DNA of 64,000 nucleotides from Pseudoips prasinana (GCA_951640165.1 OX621245.1:18344330-18408329); one strand, 5' to 3'. Counted from the stretch's first letter, positions 34,421-46,656 are shown. Numbers and translations: made by a program. Notes: generated by a model from the letters alone, not told the origin.

Positions 34421-34863
34421 CAGGCTGGCCGAGGAGTTTACGTTCAAACGCAAAATTTAGATACTTTATGATGAGGAGTATCCGAATCACCTCCATATAT
34501 TATTATGTTCTACGATTTTGCGTAGTTTTCGTGATATAATTTTTTAATGATTTTTTTCGAATATTCACCTTACATCAGTTTTCAATTTTTTTCTTGTTCT
34601 GTTGAATATTTCTGGTTCAGTTTTTTTGTGATTACTAACATAGTTTAACCTAACACCCTAAAAAGTATGGTTCATCTAATCATTGCAGAACTGACTTAGA
34701 ATTTATTCCAAAGTTCAAAATTATGGTATGAGCTCAGGACTCATACATTTTCAAAGTATCAAAAAAACGCAACATCGTAGAAAATGCATGGGGGTGATTC
34801 GGATACTTCTCATCAGAAAGTATCTAAATTTTGCGTTTGAACGTCAACTCCTTGGGCAGCCTG
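34421..34863. mobile_element. MITE with 74-bp terminal inverted repeats and TA duplication
   Basis: The left end caggctggccgaggagttta and the right end (read inward) caggctgcccaaggagttga continue as matching arms of 74 bp with about seven mismatches, sharing cgttcaaacgcaaaatttag. TA flanks both sides (34419-34420 and 34864-34865). The 443-bp element has an AT-rich non-coding core. A TA target suggests mobilisation by a Tc1/mariner-superfamily transposase, but the ends do not match the resident mariner. Confidence 0.85.
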
Positions 34864-34984
34864 TAGGTATAACGTAATTTATAGCTTGGGATTCTAAATC
34901 CGTAAATTTAAGATAGTAAGAAGCGATAAGATCACCCGTTATACATACGTTATTCTATCTTTATAGTAATCTTAATACAAAGAA

Positions 34985-35363
34985 GACTGCCTCGTCGGTT
35001 TAGCGGTAGCGTGTTCAACCGCAGATGCTGAGGTCCTGGGTTCAAATCCCGGGTCGGGCCAATAAGTGATTTTGGGATTTTTCCGTAAAAAGAAATTTCT
35101 CAGTATCAGCGCGAAGTCTGGAAGTTGGCGGTATTACACCCCCGTGCCTCGGAGAGCACGTAAAGCCGTCGGTCCTGTACCTGAACTCTTTCCGGTCGTG
35201 TCGCTAAGCGTCCCATCGGATCATGAGAGTGATGGAATAGAAAGTGCCCCTGTGTTTGCGCACACACTTGTGCACTATAATATGTCCTGCGCAATTGGCT
35301 AGTCTCCATTAAGACTGGCCACCGTGGCCGAAATTCGGTCGGGAGGACATCAAAAAAAAAAAA
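34985..35363 (+). mobile_element. SINE family B, full length
   Basis: A tRNA-like head (cctcgtcggtttagcggtag, B box gggttcaaatcccgg) is followed by cagtatcagcgcgaagtctg, a segment with cgtaaagccgtcggtcctgt, cctgtgtttgcgcacac, and the end ccgtggccgaaattcggtcg, ggaggacatc plus a poly(A) run. Lepidopteran SINEs of this design (Metulj-like) are widespread by general knowledge; the name is tentative. Deleted copies: 20053-20170 and 54727-54958, all three on the plus strand. Confidence 0.85.
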
Positions 35364-35982
35364 TACAAAGAAACATTAATGTAAATCTTTCTAGGTTTGT
35401 TTATTTTATGTTGGTACCTTATTTGCGTAATACTTAAGAAAATGAACATAACAGTGGAAGCCTATGGAAGTCATTTGTTTATTATTATATCACTTTAATT
35501 TCGTAAAATGGTTCAGTGAAATATAATATATTGCGTCAGGTAAAGCACATAGTCATGCGGTCAAAATTTAACTGGATACTGTTCAGTTAAATAGGGTAAA
35601 CTTCGTGGGCCAACTGTAAAACAATACAGGATAATGTCAACACGTTTCGAAGCTGTCCTCCTCTTGCCGTAATTAATTTGTAACAGTTGTTAAGCTTTTT
35701 TAGAAGCCTAGTGGGTGGCTTGATTACGGTAAAAACCGCCATAAAAATAAATAGATACATTTTCAGCAACGGTGCCTTCATGAAGTTAAGAATTCTAGTA
35801 TACAATAAAGAGGTTTTATTCTATTGTTTTACTTCTGTTTACGTCTCTGTAATGGGAAACGTAAAAATGTGACTTTTTTTTATCGTTTTCTGATTAAATT
35901 GGTGAAGCTTGTTTACGATTGCTCGTTGTTTTAGATACTCGTTGTCTCTTGTTGGAGGATATACGACTGTTCATCAGCCAGT

Positions 35983-36178
35983 TGCACGTCTGGCGCAGCG
36001 GCTACGACAGTCACCTCGCCGCTTCGTGTCGCGGGTTCGAGTCCCGCGCCGGACAACTATTTGTGTGACCCATAAATAGTTGTTCTGAGTCTGGATGTCA
36101 TTTGTGTCTGTCTATTATATGTTTGTAAAGTACCCCGTGGCACAGGGATTAAATTCCCTAGTGCGGGCGTTGTCTTTT
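35983..36178 (+). mobile_element. SINE family C (tRNA-derived)
   Basis: The head cacgtctggcgcagcggcta, with B box gcgggttcgagtcccgc, is followed by acaactatttgtgtgaccca, ttgtgtctgtctattatatg and ccctagtgcgggcgttgtc. The opposite-strand copy is at 45731-45921. Confidence 0.85.
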
Positions 36179-36656
36179 AACAAAGGAAAAAAAGTTACAG
36201 AATCGTACCAGTGGTCAAAAGCTTTGCCTCAATATTAAATTTGTATTATGCCTAATGCGAATGTTTTTCAACGGAAATTTATTATACATATATATTAATA
36301 GCACGAATAATAAAAGGGTTACTGAACCGTGACTGAAACTCGGGCAGGTTTTGCAGAGCCGAACTTTGTCTTCACTAAGTAAGCTAACTTGTATAAGGAA
36401 GTTATAAGGATATAAAACGCAAAGTGTCCAGTTAATGGAAGATTTTTTCACATTTAATAAATAAAATAAGATGAAACGACGACTCCACGGCCAAGTTTGT
36501 AGTTCTGTTAGTGGGGTTGAAAAGTTACAGTATTTGATTTGGTCACTTGAACTTTTTTGAAGTAACCAGATTTGTTGCATGAAATTAAAGTTATATAAAT
36601 CACCTTTAGTATTATTTAATTGTTGAGTAACTTTACGTTGTTACTTACTATGAACC

Positions 36657-37003
36657 TATATGGCCTTATAAGAAGATTCAAGGTCACTGTAGAGTTATAG
36701 AGAGGGCTATGCTTGGAATTTCCCTGCGACACCGTACTAGGAATTTCGAAACCCGCAGGCGAGCAAAGAATAATATTTGCCAATCTGTGATGGCAGTGGG
36801 CAGCACATATAACTCGTAGAACCGATGGCCGCTGGGACAGAAAAGTTCTTGAGTAGCGGCCATGAACCGTAAAATGCATTGTGGACAAGCCCACGGAAGG
36901 TGACTGATGATTGAAGGTGGTGGAATGCTATTAACGTTAGTCGTTTGTGATCTTTGGAGGATTCCAACAGTGGAATTGTTTCGGCTGACATAATGATGAT
37001 GAT
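36657..37003 (+). pseudogene. RTE LINE fragment, diverged
   Basis: Matches the last 350 bp of the RTE at 56292-56938 with many substitutions and small indels: agagggctatgcttggaatt, tccctgcgacaccg, cagtgggcagcacatat, and a final ggctgacataatgatgatga. An old copy; the frame is lost. Confidence 0.75.
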
Positions 37004-37057
37004 GTATGTTTAACTTCAGATTCTGTAAATTTTGATATTTTCATAATTACATGCTCT

Positions 37058-37460
37058 AATAAATAAATCAATCAATTTATTTGCTAAGAATGTAGGTAAA
37101 ACATGTTACAAATATTATTAGCATCCTATACATTCTGCCACAAAAGCATGCAAAAGGAATGATTAATTAATAAGTCAGATATACAATGTCAAATAGTGTT
37201 ATGCATAATTTACATTATTGTCTAAATTACAATTTCAAAAATACAGTCAAATCCTATTAATAATCATATAGTAAATTAAAAATGATCATTAAAAAAATCT
37301 GTTATTGAATAGTAACACTTTTCGATTAGTAGTTGCATGACCTTACTCTTGAATTTTGATATCGATTCGTCCTTAAAGCTATCTGGTAATTTATTATATA
37401 TGGCGGAACCCATATATACAACACTTTTTTTCAATAGTGCAGTGTGGAAGCCACCAGTGC
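37058..37460 (-). pseudogene. LINE ORF2 C-terminus plus 3' UTR
   Basis: The minus strand reads MGSAIYNKLPDSFKDESISK, FKSKVMQLLIEKCYYSITDF and FNDHF-stop, a jockey/CR1-group C-terminus, followed by about 200 bp of AT-rich 3' UTR and an (ATTG)/(ATTT)-rich end. Coding sequence upstream of about 37460 is too decayed to follow. At 37690-37735 (plus) a short piece, gggagaggcttttgtctagc then agtgga, is an RTE remnant. Confidence 0.6.
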
Positions 37461-37909
37461 ATACTAAAAATGATTCTTAAAAATAAAAATAAAATCAAGA
37501 AAATCTCTTTGAATATTAACAAAACGTAAATCAAAGGTCGTACATTTTAGCCTGAGAGCTCTAAGGCTCTCTGAGATTCTTAAACTAAAATGTACGTTTC
37601 AAACAGTCTACCGTAATTGATAGCATTATTGAGAATATTGGGAAGTTACATTCATTCCATGAGCATCATACCGCGATCGCCAGCTCCTCTGCTAAGCGTA
37701 GATTCTTGGGAGAGGCTTTTGTCTAGCAGTGGACTTTTCACATCTGCCCATGAGACTGAACTAATTAAGCAATACAATTTTTTGAATAATGAAAGAAATA
37801 TATTGGTGTCCCATATAAAATATAGGTTCTTAGAGAAATTAAGGTCCGTAACTTATGTCCACTGTTTATGTTACACCTTTCAACATTATGTACATACATA
37901 TTTATATTT

Positions 37910-37932
37910 AAAAAAAAAAAAAAAAAAAAAAA
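37910..37932. repeat. Poly(A) run
   Basis: Twenty-three A residues, possibly the tail of an unidentified plus-strand retroposon. Confidence 0.8.
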
Positions 37933-38054
37933 TATATGCCTCTATTGCTGGCGTTATGGTTTAGCATTGACGTATATTTTAGCTGTGAAAATGTCAATCT
38001 TTACGAATGCCCTTTCGCGATTTAATTGAATACGACTGACAAAATAAATAGAAA

Positions 38055-38335
38055 TCTTAAATAGAGTACAAGAAGAACGGCAAATACTAAAGCTTATAAT
38101 GAGTAGACGAGGAAAAATGATAGGACATTTAATTCGACACGACCCCAACATCATAGAAGGCAAAATTGAGGCAAGGAGAAAGAGAGATACCGAGACGTAA
38201 ATATATGGACCAGGTGAAGGCAGTTGTGAAAATGGAAGCATACAAAGAAGTCAAATAAAAAGAGAACGCTTACGACAGATAAGGATGGAAACTACTACAC
38301 CGACAAAGGCACTACAGAAGAAGAGAAGAGACAGA
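38055..38335 (+). pseudogene. RTE/endonuclease-RT LINE C-terminal remnant (second RTE-like family)
   Basis: Split reading: ILKLIMSRRGKMIGHLIRHD, PNIIEGKIEARRKRD, then in another frame IPRRKYMDQVKAVVKMEAYK and, past stops, a diverged YDR-GWK-LHRQ end. This is the RR--W-GH--RH---------G-I-G-R-RGRPR--Y--Q block that ends many RTE-like ORFs. It is not the family at 52051-53033 or 56292-56938. Confidence 0.6.
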
Positions 38336-38864
38336 GAGATGACTGACAATATTTTTTAAACTCATCTTTTAGGGCTCCTTTACAAATGGATGTCAGCTAT
38401 TTGATGATAAATAGTGCATAGTTTGTCTGGTAACAAGCCCATGTAAGAGTTACATAATCGGTAGATAAAGCAGTTTTCAAGCACATCAAAGAATTTTTTC
38501 GATCTTTCGAAAACAATGTTTTTTTTCGGATTATCTGATTGAATACTTATACATAAAAGTATATTATCCCGCATAGGCGCTCAATTACTTTTCCAAGAGT
38601 GAACTTAAACACGCTATAAACAAGGGAGTAAACGACATTCGCAATTGAGGAGCGACATTGATGATAATGCTACCTATCGTTAATTTACCTGAGAGCTTTT
38701 TCAAGGCCACCAAAATAAGCCTAGGTTCACACAAATAGCAATAAAAGTCTACATACTTTTTATTGGTTGTATATAAGCTTATAAGGCTAAGTCTAAGTCA
38801 TTTTATGAGGCTACAGTACTGAATCAAGTTATTTAAGGTTACCGAATTTATTTAGTTATTTTCA

Positions 38865-38990
38865 ATCACACTAATATTATAAAGGCGGTAGTAAGTAAAA
38901 TTGTGTATGGAGTTAGTTGACACCCTGGAATAACACATAGGCTATATTTCATAAAGCTCTACGCGGGTAAAACCGGAGTGCACAGCTAGT
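38865..38990 (+). mobile_element. Helitron-like short repeat, internally deleted
   Basis: atcacactaatattataaag at the start and acgcgggtaaaaccggagtg, cacagctagt at the end match 23958-24142; the middle is shortened. Confidence 0.6.
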
Positions 38991-40345
38991 TATATTGAGG
39001 TTGGATACTGACACAATCATAATATGATTGAAAACACCCAACTATATTCGGTATCGTTAAGTAACTTTATTCGATAATAATCGCTATTGACGGAAGCTAA
39101 GATTTTTCCTTGGAGCAATTTCTTTATATTTATATTGAAAGTAAAAATATCATGAAATACCGAACGTGAATTTAAATAAATGTCAAACTTCACTTTACAG
39201 TAATTTTTATTTTGATTTGATATAATTTTTGTGTTTATAACTTAAAGATTCTTTTAACGACCGCGACGTATGTATGCTAAGTTGCGTGAATAGGCCCTCA
39301 AATCTACCCAGCAACGCTTACCGGAGCCTACCTATAAACAAACAGTTGTACAACTTGAGCTTATAAACTAAAAGTAATAACACTGTATAATGTTAGGAGT
39401 ACAACCCACGGCGTTTTCACAGATTACTAAAACAAAAATAATAATAATGTGAGTGCTGTGAAGTCAAATGCTAAGAAACAAAAATATAGGCTGTTTATAG
39501 CTAGGTAAAACGTAATTATACAAAGAAAACGAATACAAAATATCAAACAATACAATATTAACAACCAACTTTTCGGTCTTCAGCTAAATCCCAAATATAA
39601 TTGGAAAAAATAACGACACAGAAAATTTTAAAAAAGTCTTTGTAATCAAAAATAACAATCAACTAACTGACTGAAAATATTTATTTAAACTAATATTTTA
39701 TGGTCAATTTTTCGTCGAGGATCAATACAAGTCTTCTTCGGTTGACAACTTACCGTACTGCTGATCTTTTATCATACCACTAACAAACATGTTATTCTTT
39801 GAAAACTGCCAATCAAGTTTATACTAGTTATTCTACCTGTTTCTTTCTAAATCAAAATTAATATAAGTAAAGGTGGTACACATAATAAAACGGCGTTTTC
39901 ACGGTGGAGCGTTTCAATATGTAGAGTGCTGTAAATTCTAATGCAAAATAGTTATAAAGTAAAATAGGCTACTTATGGATATATTAAACGTTAAATTTAT
40001 GCACAGAAAAACAAAAAAGAAGAACAAGAAATCGAAATTTTATACTAAGTAATAGAAGAATCCAACGCCATGCCACAATTCCCTAGAATTTTAATACGTA
40101 TTTCTTTAGTTTTGCTTAGATTTTCTTGTTGGCAGGTCTTATTCTAAGACAAAAATACACAGTATCTAGCTATGAGCTCAAAAAGAACATTGTATTATTC
40201 GTTTAGTTGTGTAATACTGAACAGATCAGCTATTGAATAATTCATGATTCCAGATCATGTAGTTACCAAACATAGAATTGTAGTTAGGTTTTTAATACTG
40301 TCTTTTCGTACTACATTTTTATGTAGTCTATGTATGTAGCTTAAT
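38991..40345. other. Gene-free stretch
   Basis: AT-rich. Segments near 39405-39510 and 39885-39985 resemble each other weakly (both with cggcgttttcac and gagtgctgt), possibly an old duplication. Confidence 0.35.
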
Positions 40346-40560
40346 CCATACATGTAATAAAATCGTAGGAAAGTCAAAACTGTACATTGAATATTTTTAC
40401 AAAGGATACTTGGGGCGTAATCTACAATCGATATCGAAGCCAAAAATATATTTTTAAGAATTTTTGTCTGTTTGTCTGTGTAATGTATGTCCGGGCTAAA
40501 CTCAAATATGTGATAATTTATAAAATTCAACATCGTTAAAACCGCAGGGCACAGTTAGTA
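40346..40560 (+). mobile_element. Helitron-like element (same family as 9336-9652)
   Basis: Starts catgtaataaaatcgtagga, has cgatatcgaagccaaaaata and gtccgggctaaactc, and ends aaccgcagggcacagttagt. It is shorter than the 9336-9652 copy in the middle. Confidence 0.6.
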
Positions 40561-40566
40561 CAGTAT

Positions 40567-41071
40567 AATTTAAATGTCCATTGTATGGCAATTAAAATTT
40601 TTAATAAGTTGCCAACAGACCTTAGGATGTTACCATTGAATAAATTTAAATCTAAAATATTTGCTTGGTTATTGGACATGTGTTTTTATTCTGTTAATGA
40701 ATTTTTAAATTATACATTTTAACATTGTAATTTTCGTTTGTACTTTTTATTATTATTATTAATTATTTTTTTGGTCTTAAAAATTGTAAAATGTTGACAT
40801 ACAAGGGGAATATTATTATTTAGTTAATTGATCTCATCATGACATTGTATTTTTGTAATTTATTATTTTGTTCGAATTGACATTTTTTTATAATTTATTA
40901 ATTTGTGGTGATAATTCCTGTAATAGCTTTTTTATGTATTAGTAGTTGCATGAAATATCCTTTTATTATTTCTACACCAGCAATGGTAGTATATGTGATC
41001 TAGTTATAAATGTAAGACCTCAATGTACCATATACTGAGAAATAAAGAATTTATTATTATTATTATTAACT
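40567..41071 (+). pseudogene. LINE ORF2 C-terminus, 3' UTR and (ATT)n tail
   Basis: MAIKIFNKLPTDLRMLPLNK, FKSKIFAWLLDMCFYSVNEF and LNYTF-stop is a jockey/CR1-group C-terminus. The AT-rich 3' UTR ends gagaaataaagaatttatta with an (ATT)n microsatellite tail at 41055-41070. It directly follows the Helitron-like end at 40560. Confidence 0.75.
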
Positions 41072-41630
41072 TTCTATCCACCGATTGTCTATTTTAACTT
41101 CCAATCATAATATACAGAGTTCTTCAAGTACTTAACATTTGTATTTGATCTAACGGTTGCAAAATTAAATGGTTGATTTTTAAAGTACATAAATAAAACA
41201 ATTTAGAGGATTTCAAACTTTTTCTCTGGAATGCAGAAAGTGAGTCTCTTATTTCTTTTATAGTCCAAATAAGTGAGTTTTTTCTAACCTTACTAAAACT
41301 CACTGACAAAAGTAAAATAAAAACTGGCCAAGTGCGAGTTGGATTCGCGTCGACATGTTGCGGTTATCAATATAGTGCAAAAACGAGGAAACAAATCACG
41401 TTTGTTGTATAGGTACGTTTTCCTAATATGATTGTCAGAGTTGGAAAAAGATAATGCTTTCTTGTGTCGTATTTATTTAAGCTCAATTTATTTAAGACGA
41501 GTCTCTCATTACAACCTACACCAGTCCAGTTAGAGAGGTGGTCCATGTATAGCGGCGGACTCCAATTGGCAATAGCGCATGCGGAGCTATGCGAGGGTCA
41601 TAGACGGAAAACTATTGTCAGAAACCATTG

Positions 41631-41720
41631 ACAGAAAATTTAACCTTAAACTGCCGACTATGATGAACTTAAGAGTATATAAGTTTGTCATTGTCGGCAG
41701 TTTAAGGTTAAATTTTCTGT
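41631..41720. mobile_element. 90-bp palindromic MITE candidate
   Basis: Arms acagaaaatttaaccttaaa ctgccgac and the exact reverse complement, extending to about 40 bp with three mismatches. Almost the whole element is inverted repeat. Confidence 0.8.
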
Positions 41721-42418
41721 TATGTTAAAGAAATATTTTTTTTTACGTTCACACAACATTATACATATACGTTCTTAGTTATTGTTCCATTTAATATACT
41801 GACACGACTTACAAAGCATTTCTAAAACAACTTTAATTACTGTTTGTTTATTGTATAGGGTGACAGTAGTATACGTAACTACGCCAATATTGACTGTGGG
41901 AATTGTATAAACCAAAATGTAATAACGTAAAATCTTTCCTGATTTATTTACACGTAAGTAAAATTAGATGATAAGGCAGGATGTAGGTTAAAATTAAGTA
42001 CATTGTCAAATGTTAGAAAGTTTTAGAATTATTTTTAGTATCTACTAGTTTTCGTTTTCGGTTAGTAGGAATCCTTTCCTCCTTTTATTTGAATTAGGGT
42101 TAGTATCGGCCATTGCGTATTATTGATCACATGACGAATTTGGGGTCCTATTATAAGATATTGATTAATTAATCTCTAGGTTAGTTATTACCAAATTAAC
42201 CGACACTTGATTAATTGCATAATTTGATTATGTTATTTCTTTATATTTCAAGCAAAACATTTTTTCGTATAGGTAGGTCCATTATACCATCATATCTAGT
42301 CTATCTAGAGCAAAGAAATTCTTTGCGTTATTAAATACTTATAAATATATGACGAAGTTAAAGTTTTGAACATCATTTTACGCTTTCTTAACACTAAAAT
42401 TATTATAGTATTACTTAC

Positions 42419-42632
42419 CTGTCAACAGTAATGGCAACTAAGGTGAACACTCCAGCAGAGACAGTGAGGTTTGCAGTGAAGTTGCTTGCAGTACAGGTGA
42501 TGCGGCCAAATGGCCAGTCGGCTGTGACCAGGAATATGAAGTTTGGAGCCCCATTCAGGGTCGCCATAAGGAGATCGGCGACGGCCAGGTTTACTAGAAA
42601 GCAGTTGGTCACTGTCCTCATTCGACGATGAG
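42419..42632 (-). CDS. GPCR exon: TM2-TM3 of a TkR86C-like tachykinin/natalisin receptor
   Basis: Acceptor ttttctttacag ends at 42633 and donor GTAAGT starts at 42418. The first two bases (CT) join the G at 47543 to give Ala. The exon then encodes HRRMRTVTNCFLVNLAVADL (intracellular loop 1 and TM2 with the conserved LAVAD), a DWPFG motif in the first extracellular loop, RITCTASNF with the TM3 disulphide Cys, and GVFTLVAITVD at the end of TM3. It stops two bases into the Arg of DRY. RMRTVTN and DWPFG are hallmarks of tachykinin-type receptors; NFIF before DWPFG and NF-AN-TVS-GVFTLVAI fit TkR86C better than TkR99D (from memory). Class A receptors of this type sit in the plasma membrane of neurons and other cells and signal through G proteins. 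Confidence 0.93.
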
Positions 42633-44315
42633 CTGTAAAGAAAAGATAATATAGATTTAGAATTCTGACCAGCTTCAAGGATGAATCCAGAAATAATTAT
42701 ACTATTATTATCATGGATTCCCACAGATTGGGAATCTGAATAAAATCGATCTAGTCTTGTAAATGTTCCAAATGGCAGAAATATATTATAATTATCTCCT
42801 GTAGTGTTCAATAGTAAAGTTCAAAACGAGAGCCACCATTTTTATTTCTACTAATGGAATTACTCTCAGAGGCTAGGTCGCACGGATATGGATTTTGATT
42901 ACGTTCGATATAGTTACAAAAAATTAAACACACTTGGAGACTATTTAGTCACACTTATAACTTGTTTTATGTAAATAAACGAATGGTTGATTTACGTTTT
43001 GTTTAGGTACCCCTTAAACAATAACTAGCCCCATTGTATTATATTATATTTTTTTTTACTCAGTTGGATTAAAACCTGAAAAATAACCGCTTCTAACTGT
43101 CTTGAGAAAGCAATAAAGAAACCTATAGAAACAATAACTTTAGTAATACTTTCTAATAAATTAAATAACAGTCAAAATCAAGTCAGACTTGCGCACTAAG
43201 AGTTCCATTTTCTAATTGAACGTATTATACAGTCAATTAGAATTGTGTAGCTGTTTGTATCCAACTAAACACTGCACTCACATAATTTCTTGTATTATAA
43301 CTGAAACTAAATTATTCTGTAAGGCATGTACATTCAAATAATACCCGTTTAATAGTTTTGATGTAAATACCAATACAAAATACCTATTATTTTGTATTGG
43401 TACTAGCTGCAGTGATTGATTATATGCTGCAACGCTCAATCATTTATATGTACTTACTATTTCTCGAATTGGAGCAATAAAGTTGACAAATCCATGATTG
43501 ATTGAAGTTCACTATAATGATTTATGAACGAAGTCTACGTTCGAAATTATGCTCAAGTTCCAATAACAAAATTTTCCATACTTCACGCGTATGGCAATTC
43601 CTGTTGCGCCAACCAAAAATTGTAAGATACCTGTTACGTTAGTATAAACTTTATTCTGTTTTAACTTATTTTTTCTTTTACATTCCATCCGTAGAAAAAA
43701 CAAACAATGCTTTTTAAGTTTATTTAAATTAAATTCCAAATGTAAAACGACATATTTTCTCAGTGAGTGTTTAATTATAATTAAACTAACACTATACAAC
43801 AAATGTATTTAAAGAAATCATCATCGATTTATTATCTAAATATGTACTTATTGACTTGGAAATAATTGGTTGTTAATTTTTCCTCTATTAGTATGTTGTA
43901 TATTTGCATAAATTTCTATTATGTTTATACATTACTACATAAGTAATTTTCTGAAATCCGTACCACATAGTCAATATTATATTGAAATAAATACAAAAGT
44001 GGTTTAGATCACACGAATGAAGGAAACATTCAAACGTTCAATCTGGCGTTACGCACATTTTCTCATAAGAAAACGTGCGAAAGAAAATGTGCTCGCATCT
44101 CTTTCTCACTTTTGTCTTCACTAGCTAATATATCTCCCTCTCAAATTCCGTTCGCCTTGCCCGATCACACTTTTCGTAACGCCCCCTTTACTCATTCACC
44201 AGCTTACACCCCAAATCAAGCTTGCGTAAAGAAGGCCATGTTACCTACATTTAATATTTGCAATTTTTTTAGAAAACAAGGCATCTGTAGAGCTACTTCC
44301 TGTTGCTAACTGAAA

Positions 44316-44443
44316 AATAATATCTTGGGACATTATCCCATCTAATGCAAAATTACGCAAATATCTTTCCTGGGTGCGAATCGAACTTACGACCTGTGGC
44401 ATGACAGACAAACATTTACCAACCACGCCAACCGGCCCGTCAA
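44316..44443 (-). mobile_element. SINE family A (copy 4), internally deleted
   Basis: The tail aataatatcttgggacatta is joined to a short remnant of the body and then to the tRNA-like head (aacttacgacctgtggcat; ccaaccacgccaaccggccc). About 120 bp of the family body are missing. Confidence 0.75.
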
Positions 44444-44712
44444 TATTCAAGTTTACTATAATTATTTTCAAATTATAAAGCTAAACTATCTTCTTAATTT
44501 AACTAATATGGCTTAAAGAAAATACAATCATTGTAATATACTAGTCAAACGTAGGAGCAGAGATATTTATGAAACTTCATTAACACCCACAACAGGAAAG
44601 TGAACGAAAACCTATTTAATTTGTCTTGGGCATACATACAGTCAAGAGTACATGAATGGAATAGTAATTTGTGTAACCAGTTCCTTTTGAGTAACGCGTG
44701 TTACGAACGTTG

Positions 44713-44884
44713 CACACAAACAATTGTATACTATTTCATTGTTCAGTGCTACGCAGCTACGAAACTACGCAACCTCTGTAGGAAGCGTAACTAATTGCAC
44801 ACAAACAATTTTACTGTATACTATATCACTGTTCAGTGCTACGCAGCTACGAAACTACGCAACTACTGTAGGAAGCATTACTAA
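44713..44884. repeat. Tandem duplication, 90-bp period
   Basis: gttcagtgctacgcagctac starts at 44741 and again at 44831; the flanking cacacaaacaatt and tgtaggaagc blocks repeat too. The copies differ at several positions and by a few bases of length. Confidence 0.9.
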
Positions 44885-45223
44885 TGCATATTATACATCT
44901 GGGCACTCAATAGTATTTTAAATTTAAAATTTTGATAAGTTTATTTAATATGAAGCCCATGATCATACTCAGATTTATCTAATATGGGCTTACATTAAAT
45001 AACTACACTCACAATAAAATATTAATAATTTATTTTATGTTGCCTCAAGCTACAACTACTATTAGAAAGTTTTTGAATAATACAAGATATAATATAATAA
45101 TATGTGAATAAATAATGCGTTTTATTATTAAAATCCTTCAATTAATCTTAACAACTCGTGGACCGTAAGTATGCATAATACCTAAAAATATATTTGGCTT
45201 TTTCCTACAGAGTTCAAATTTTT

Positions 45224-45368
45224 CGGGACATTATTTATTCAATGCCATCTGATCCCAAACTAAGCAGCGCTTGTACTATGGAAACTAGATAACTGAGGAT
45301 AAACAGGCATGCACACGAAAAAATTTCCTGGGCGGGAATCAAACACACGATTTAATATGCTAGTGTGA
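45224..45368 (-). mobile_element. SINE family A (copy 5), internally deleted
   Basis: cgggacattatttattcaat, gccatctgatcccaaactaa and gcttgtactatggaaacta are joined to a shortened head with a decayed B box (gggcgggaatcaaacacac). Confidence 0.75.
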
Positions 45369-45730
45369 AAAGTAAAAAAATGTAGAGGTAAACTGATGCA
45401 GTACAAGTTTTTAAATTTTAATGCGCACCTTAATTCTTTGCGTATTATTTATTTATGTCACGAGTTGTAAATGTAATAAGTTTAATTTAGGATGTGATAC
45501 AGATTTATAACTTGTAGTCTGAAATACTTTCAATTTCAATATCTCTTTATCAAGTGAGAATATATATTAATATCTGGAATATTTCAGATTAAAGCAAGGA
45601 CTATTAATTATTTTCAAGTCGTAATAGACAAGATTTTTGCAATAAGTACACAAACGCGCGAGTACACATTTAGAATTTTAATCGATTTCAAGGTAATATT
45701 TACATTTTACTATTTATATATTTTTTTAAG

Positions 45731-45921
45731 ACAACGCCTTTACTAGGGAATTTTATCGCTTTTTTTGCGAGGTACTTACAAACATATAATAGACGGACAC
45801 AAATTACATCCAGACTTAGTACAATTATTTATGGGTCACCCAAATAGTTGTCCGGCGCGGGACTCGAACCCGCGACACGAAGTGGCGAACGACTGTCTCA
45901 GCCGCTGAGCCACACGTGCAG
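45731..45921 (-). mobile_element. SINE family C (tRNA-derived), opposite-strand copy
   Basis: Reverse complement of the element at 35983-36178: cacgtgtggctcagcggctg at the head, B box gcgggttcgagtcccgc, acaactatttgggtgaccca, and an acaacgcc end. Confidence 0.85.
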
Positions 45922-46264
45922 TCAAAATAATGTTTTCTGTTAATATGTTAGACCAATATAAGGGCTTATATCACTTACAGTCTTAACTATAAATAGACTG
46001 TTGTTAGACGTTAGTAAAATAAAGTATAATGGTTCATATAGCTACTTAAATTTTATGTATTATTATTATCTACGCATAACTTCATCTGCGTTTCCATTAT
46101 TAATAATAAAACCCTAATAAGCTTAAGAAGTACGCCATTTTTCAATTATTGTTCAGTCGAGCAAAAAGTGTCACATCGGCGCCCTTTTTTTTTTACTTAT
46201 AATTGTTACAGCATCAATAAAAATAAAAGCTCTGTTAATTTCACATGACTGACTAATATGGTTT

Positions 46265-46408
46265 ACTAGCTAAATTATAGCCTATGTGTTATTCAAATAT
46301 ATAAGCTATATTACTACAAAGTACATCAAATCCGTCCGGTAGTTTTTGCGTGAAGAAGTTATAAACATACACACTCATAAACTTTGGCCTTTACAATATT
46401 AGTGTGAT
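46265..46408 (-). mobile_element. Helitron-like short repeat
   Basis: On the minus strand: atcacactaatattgtaaag, ataacttcttcacgcaaaaa, aacacataggctataattta and gctagt. The GC-rich block before the end has been lost. Confidence 0.55.
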
Positions 46409-46570
46409 GAGATACAGCTCGCTGATAGATAGACGGCTCGACGGTCAGTGGAGGCTTAGTTCTAGGGGTAGGTTGGCACATTCTGCGTATAAAATCCCTA
46501 AAAGTTAGTATAACAAACAGAAAAAAACACATACAAACTCAATAGGTAGATTTAGGTAACTTATAACGCT

Positions 46571-46656
46571 GCGCATGTAATTTTCTTGTCATCGTCTACA
46601 TTTGTATACATTAGACAATTTCCAAATGTAGACAATTACAAGAAAATTACATGCGC
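46571..46656. mobile_element. 86-bp palindromic MITE candidate
   Basis: gcgcatgtaattttcttgt at the left and its exact reverse complement at the right; inner arms tctacatttg / caaatgtaga are also complementary. Confidence 0.8.

Larger units (their letters stand above)
3223..42418 (-). other. 39-kb intron of the GPCR gene
   Basis: Defined by the donor GTAAGT at 42418-42413 and the acceptor cag ending at 3223, both phase 2. It holds almost every mobile element in the first two thirds of the window (separate entries). I found no additional exon of the receptor and no nested host gene. The intron assumes both exons belong to one gene in correct assembly order. Confidence 0.75.

Noticed and set aside
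42422..42811. 129-codon alternative frame over the TM2-TM3 exon
   Set aside because: Out of frame with the conserved receptor sequence and crosses the splice acceptor.
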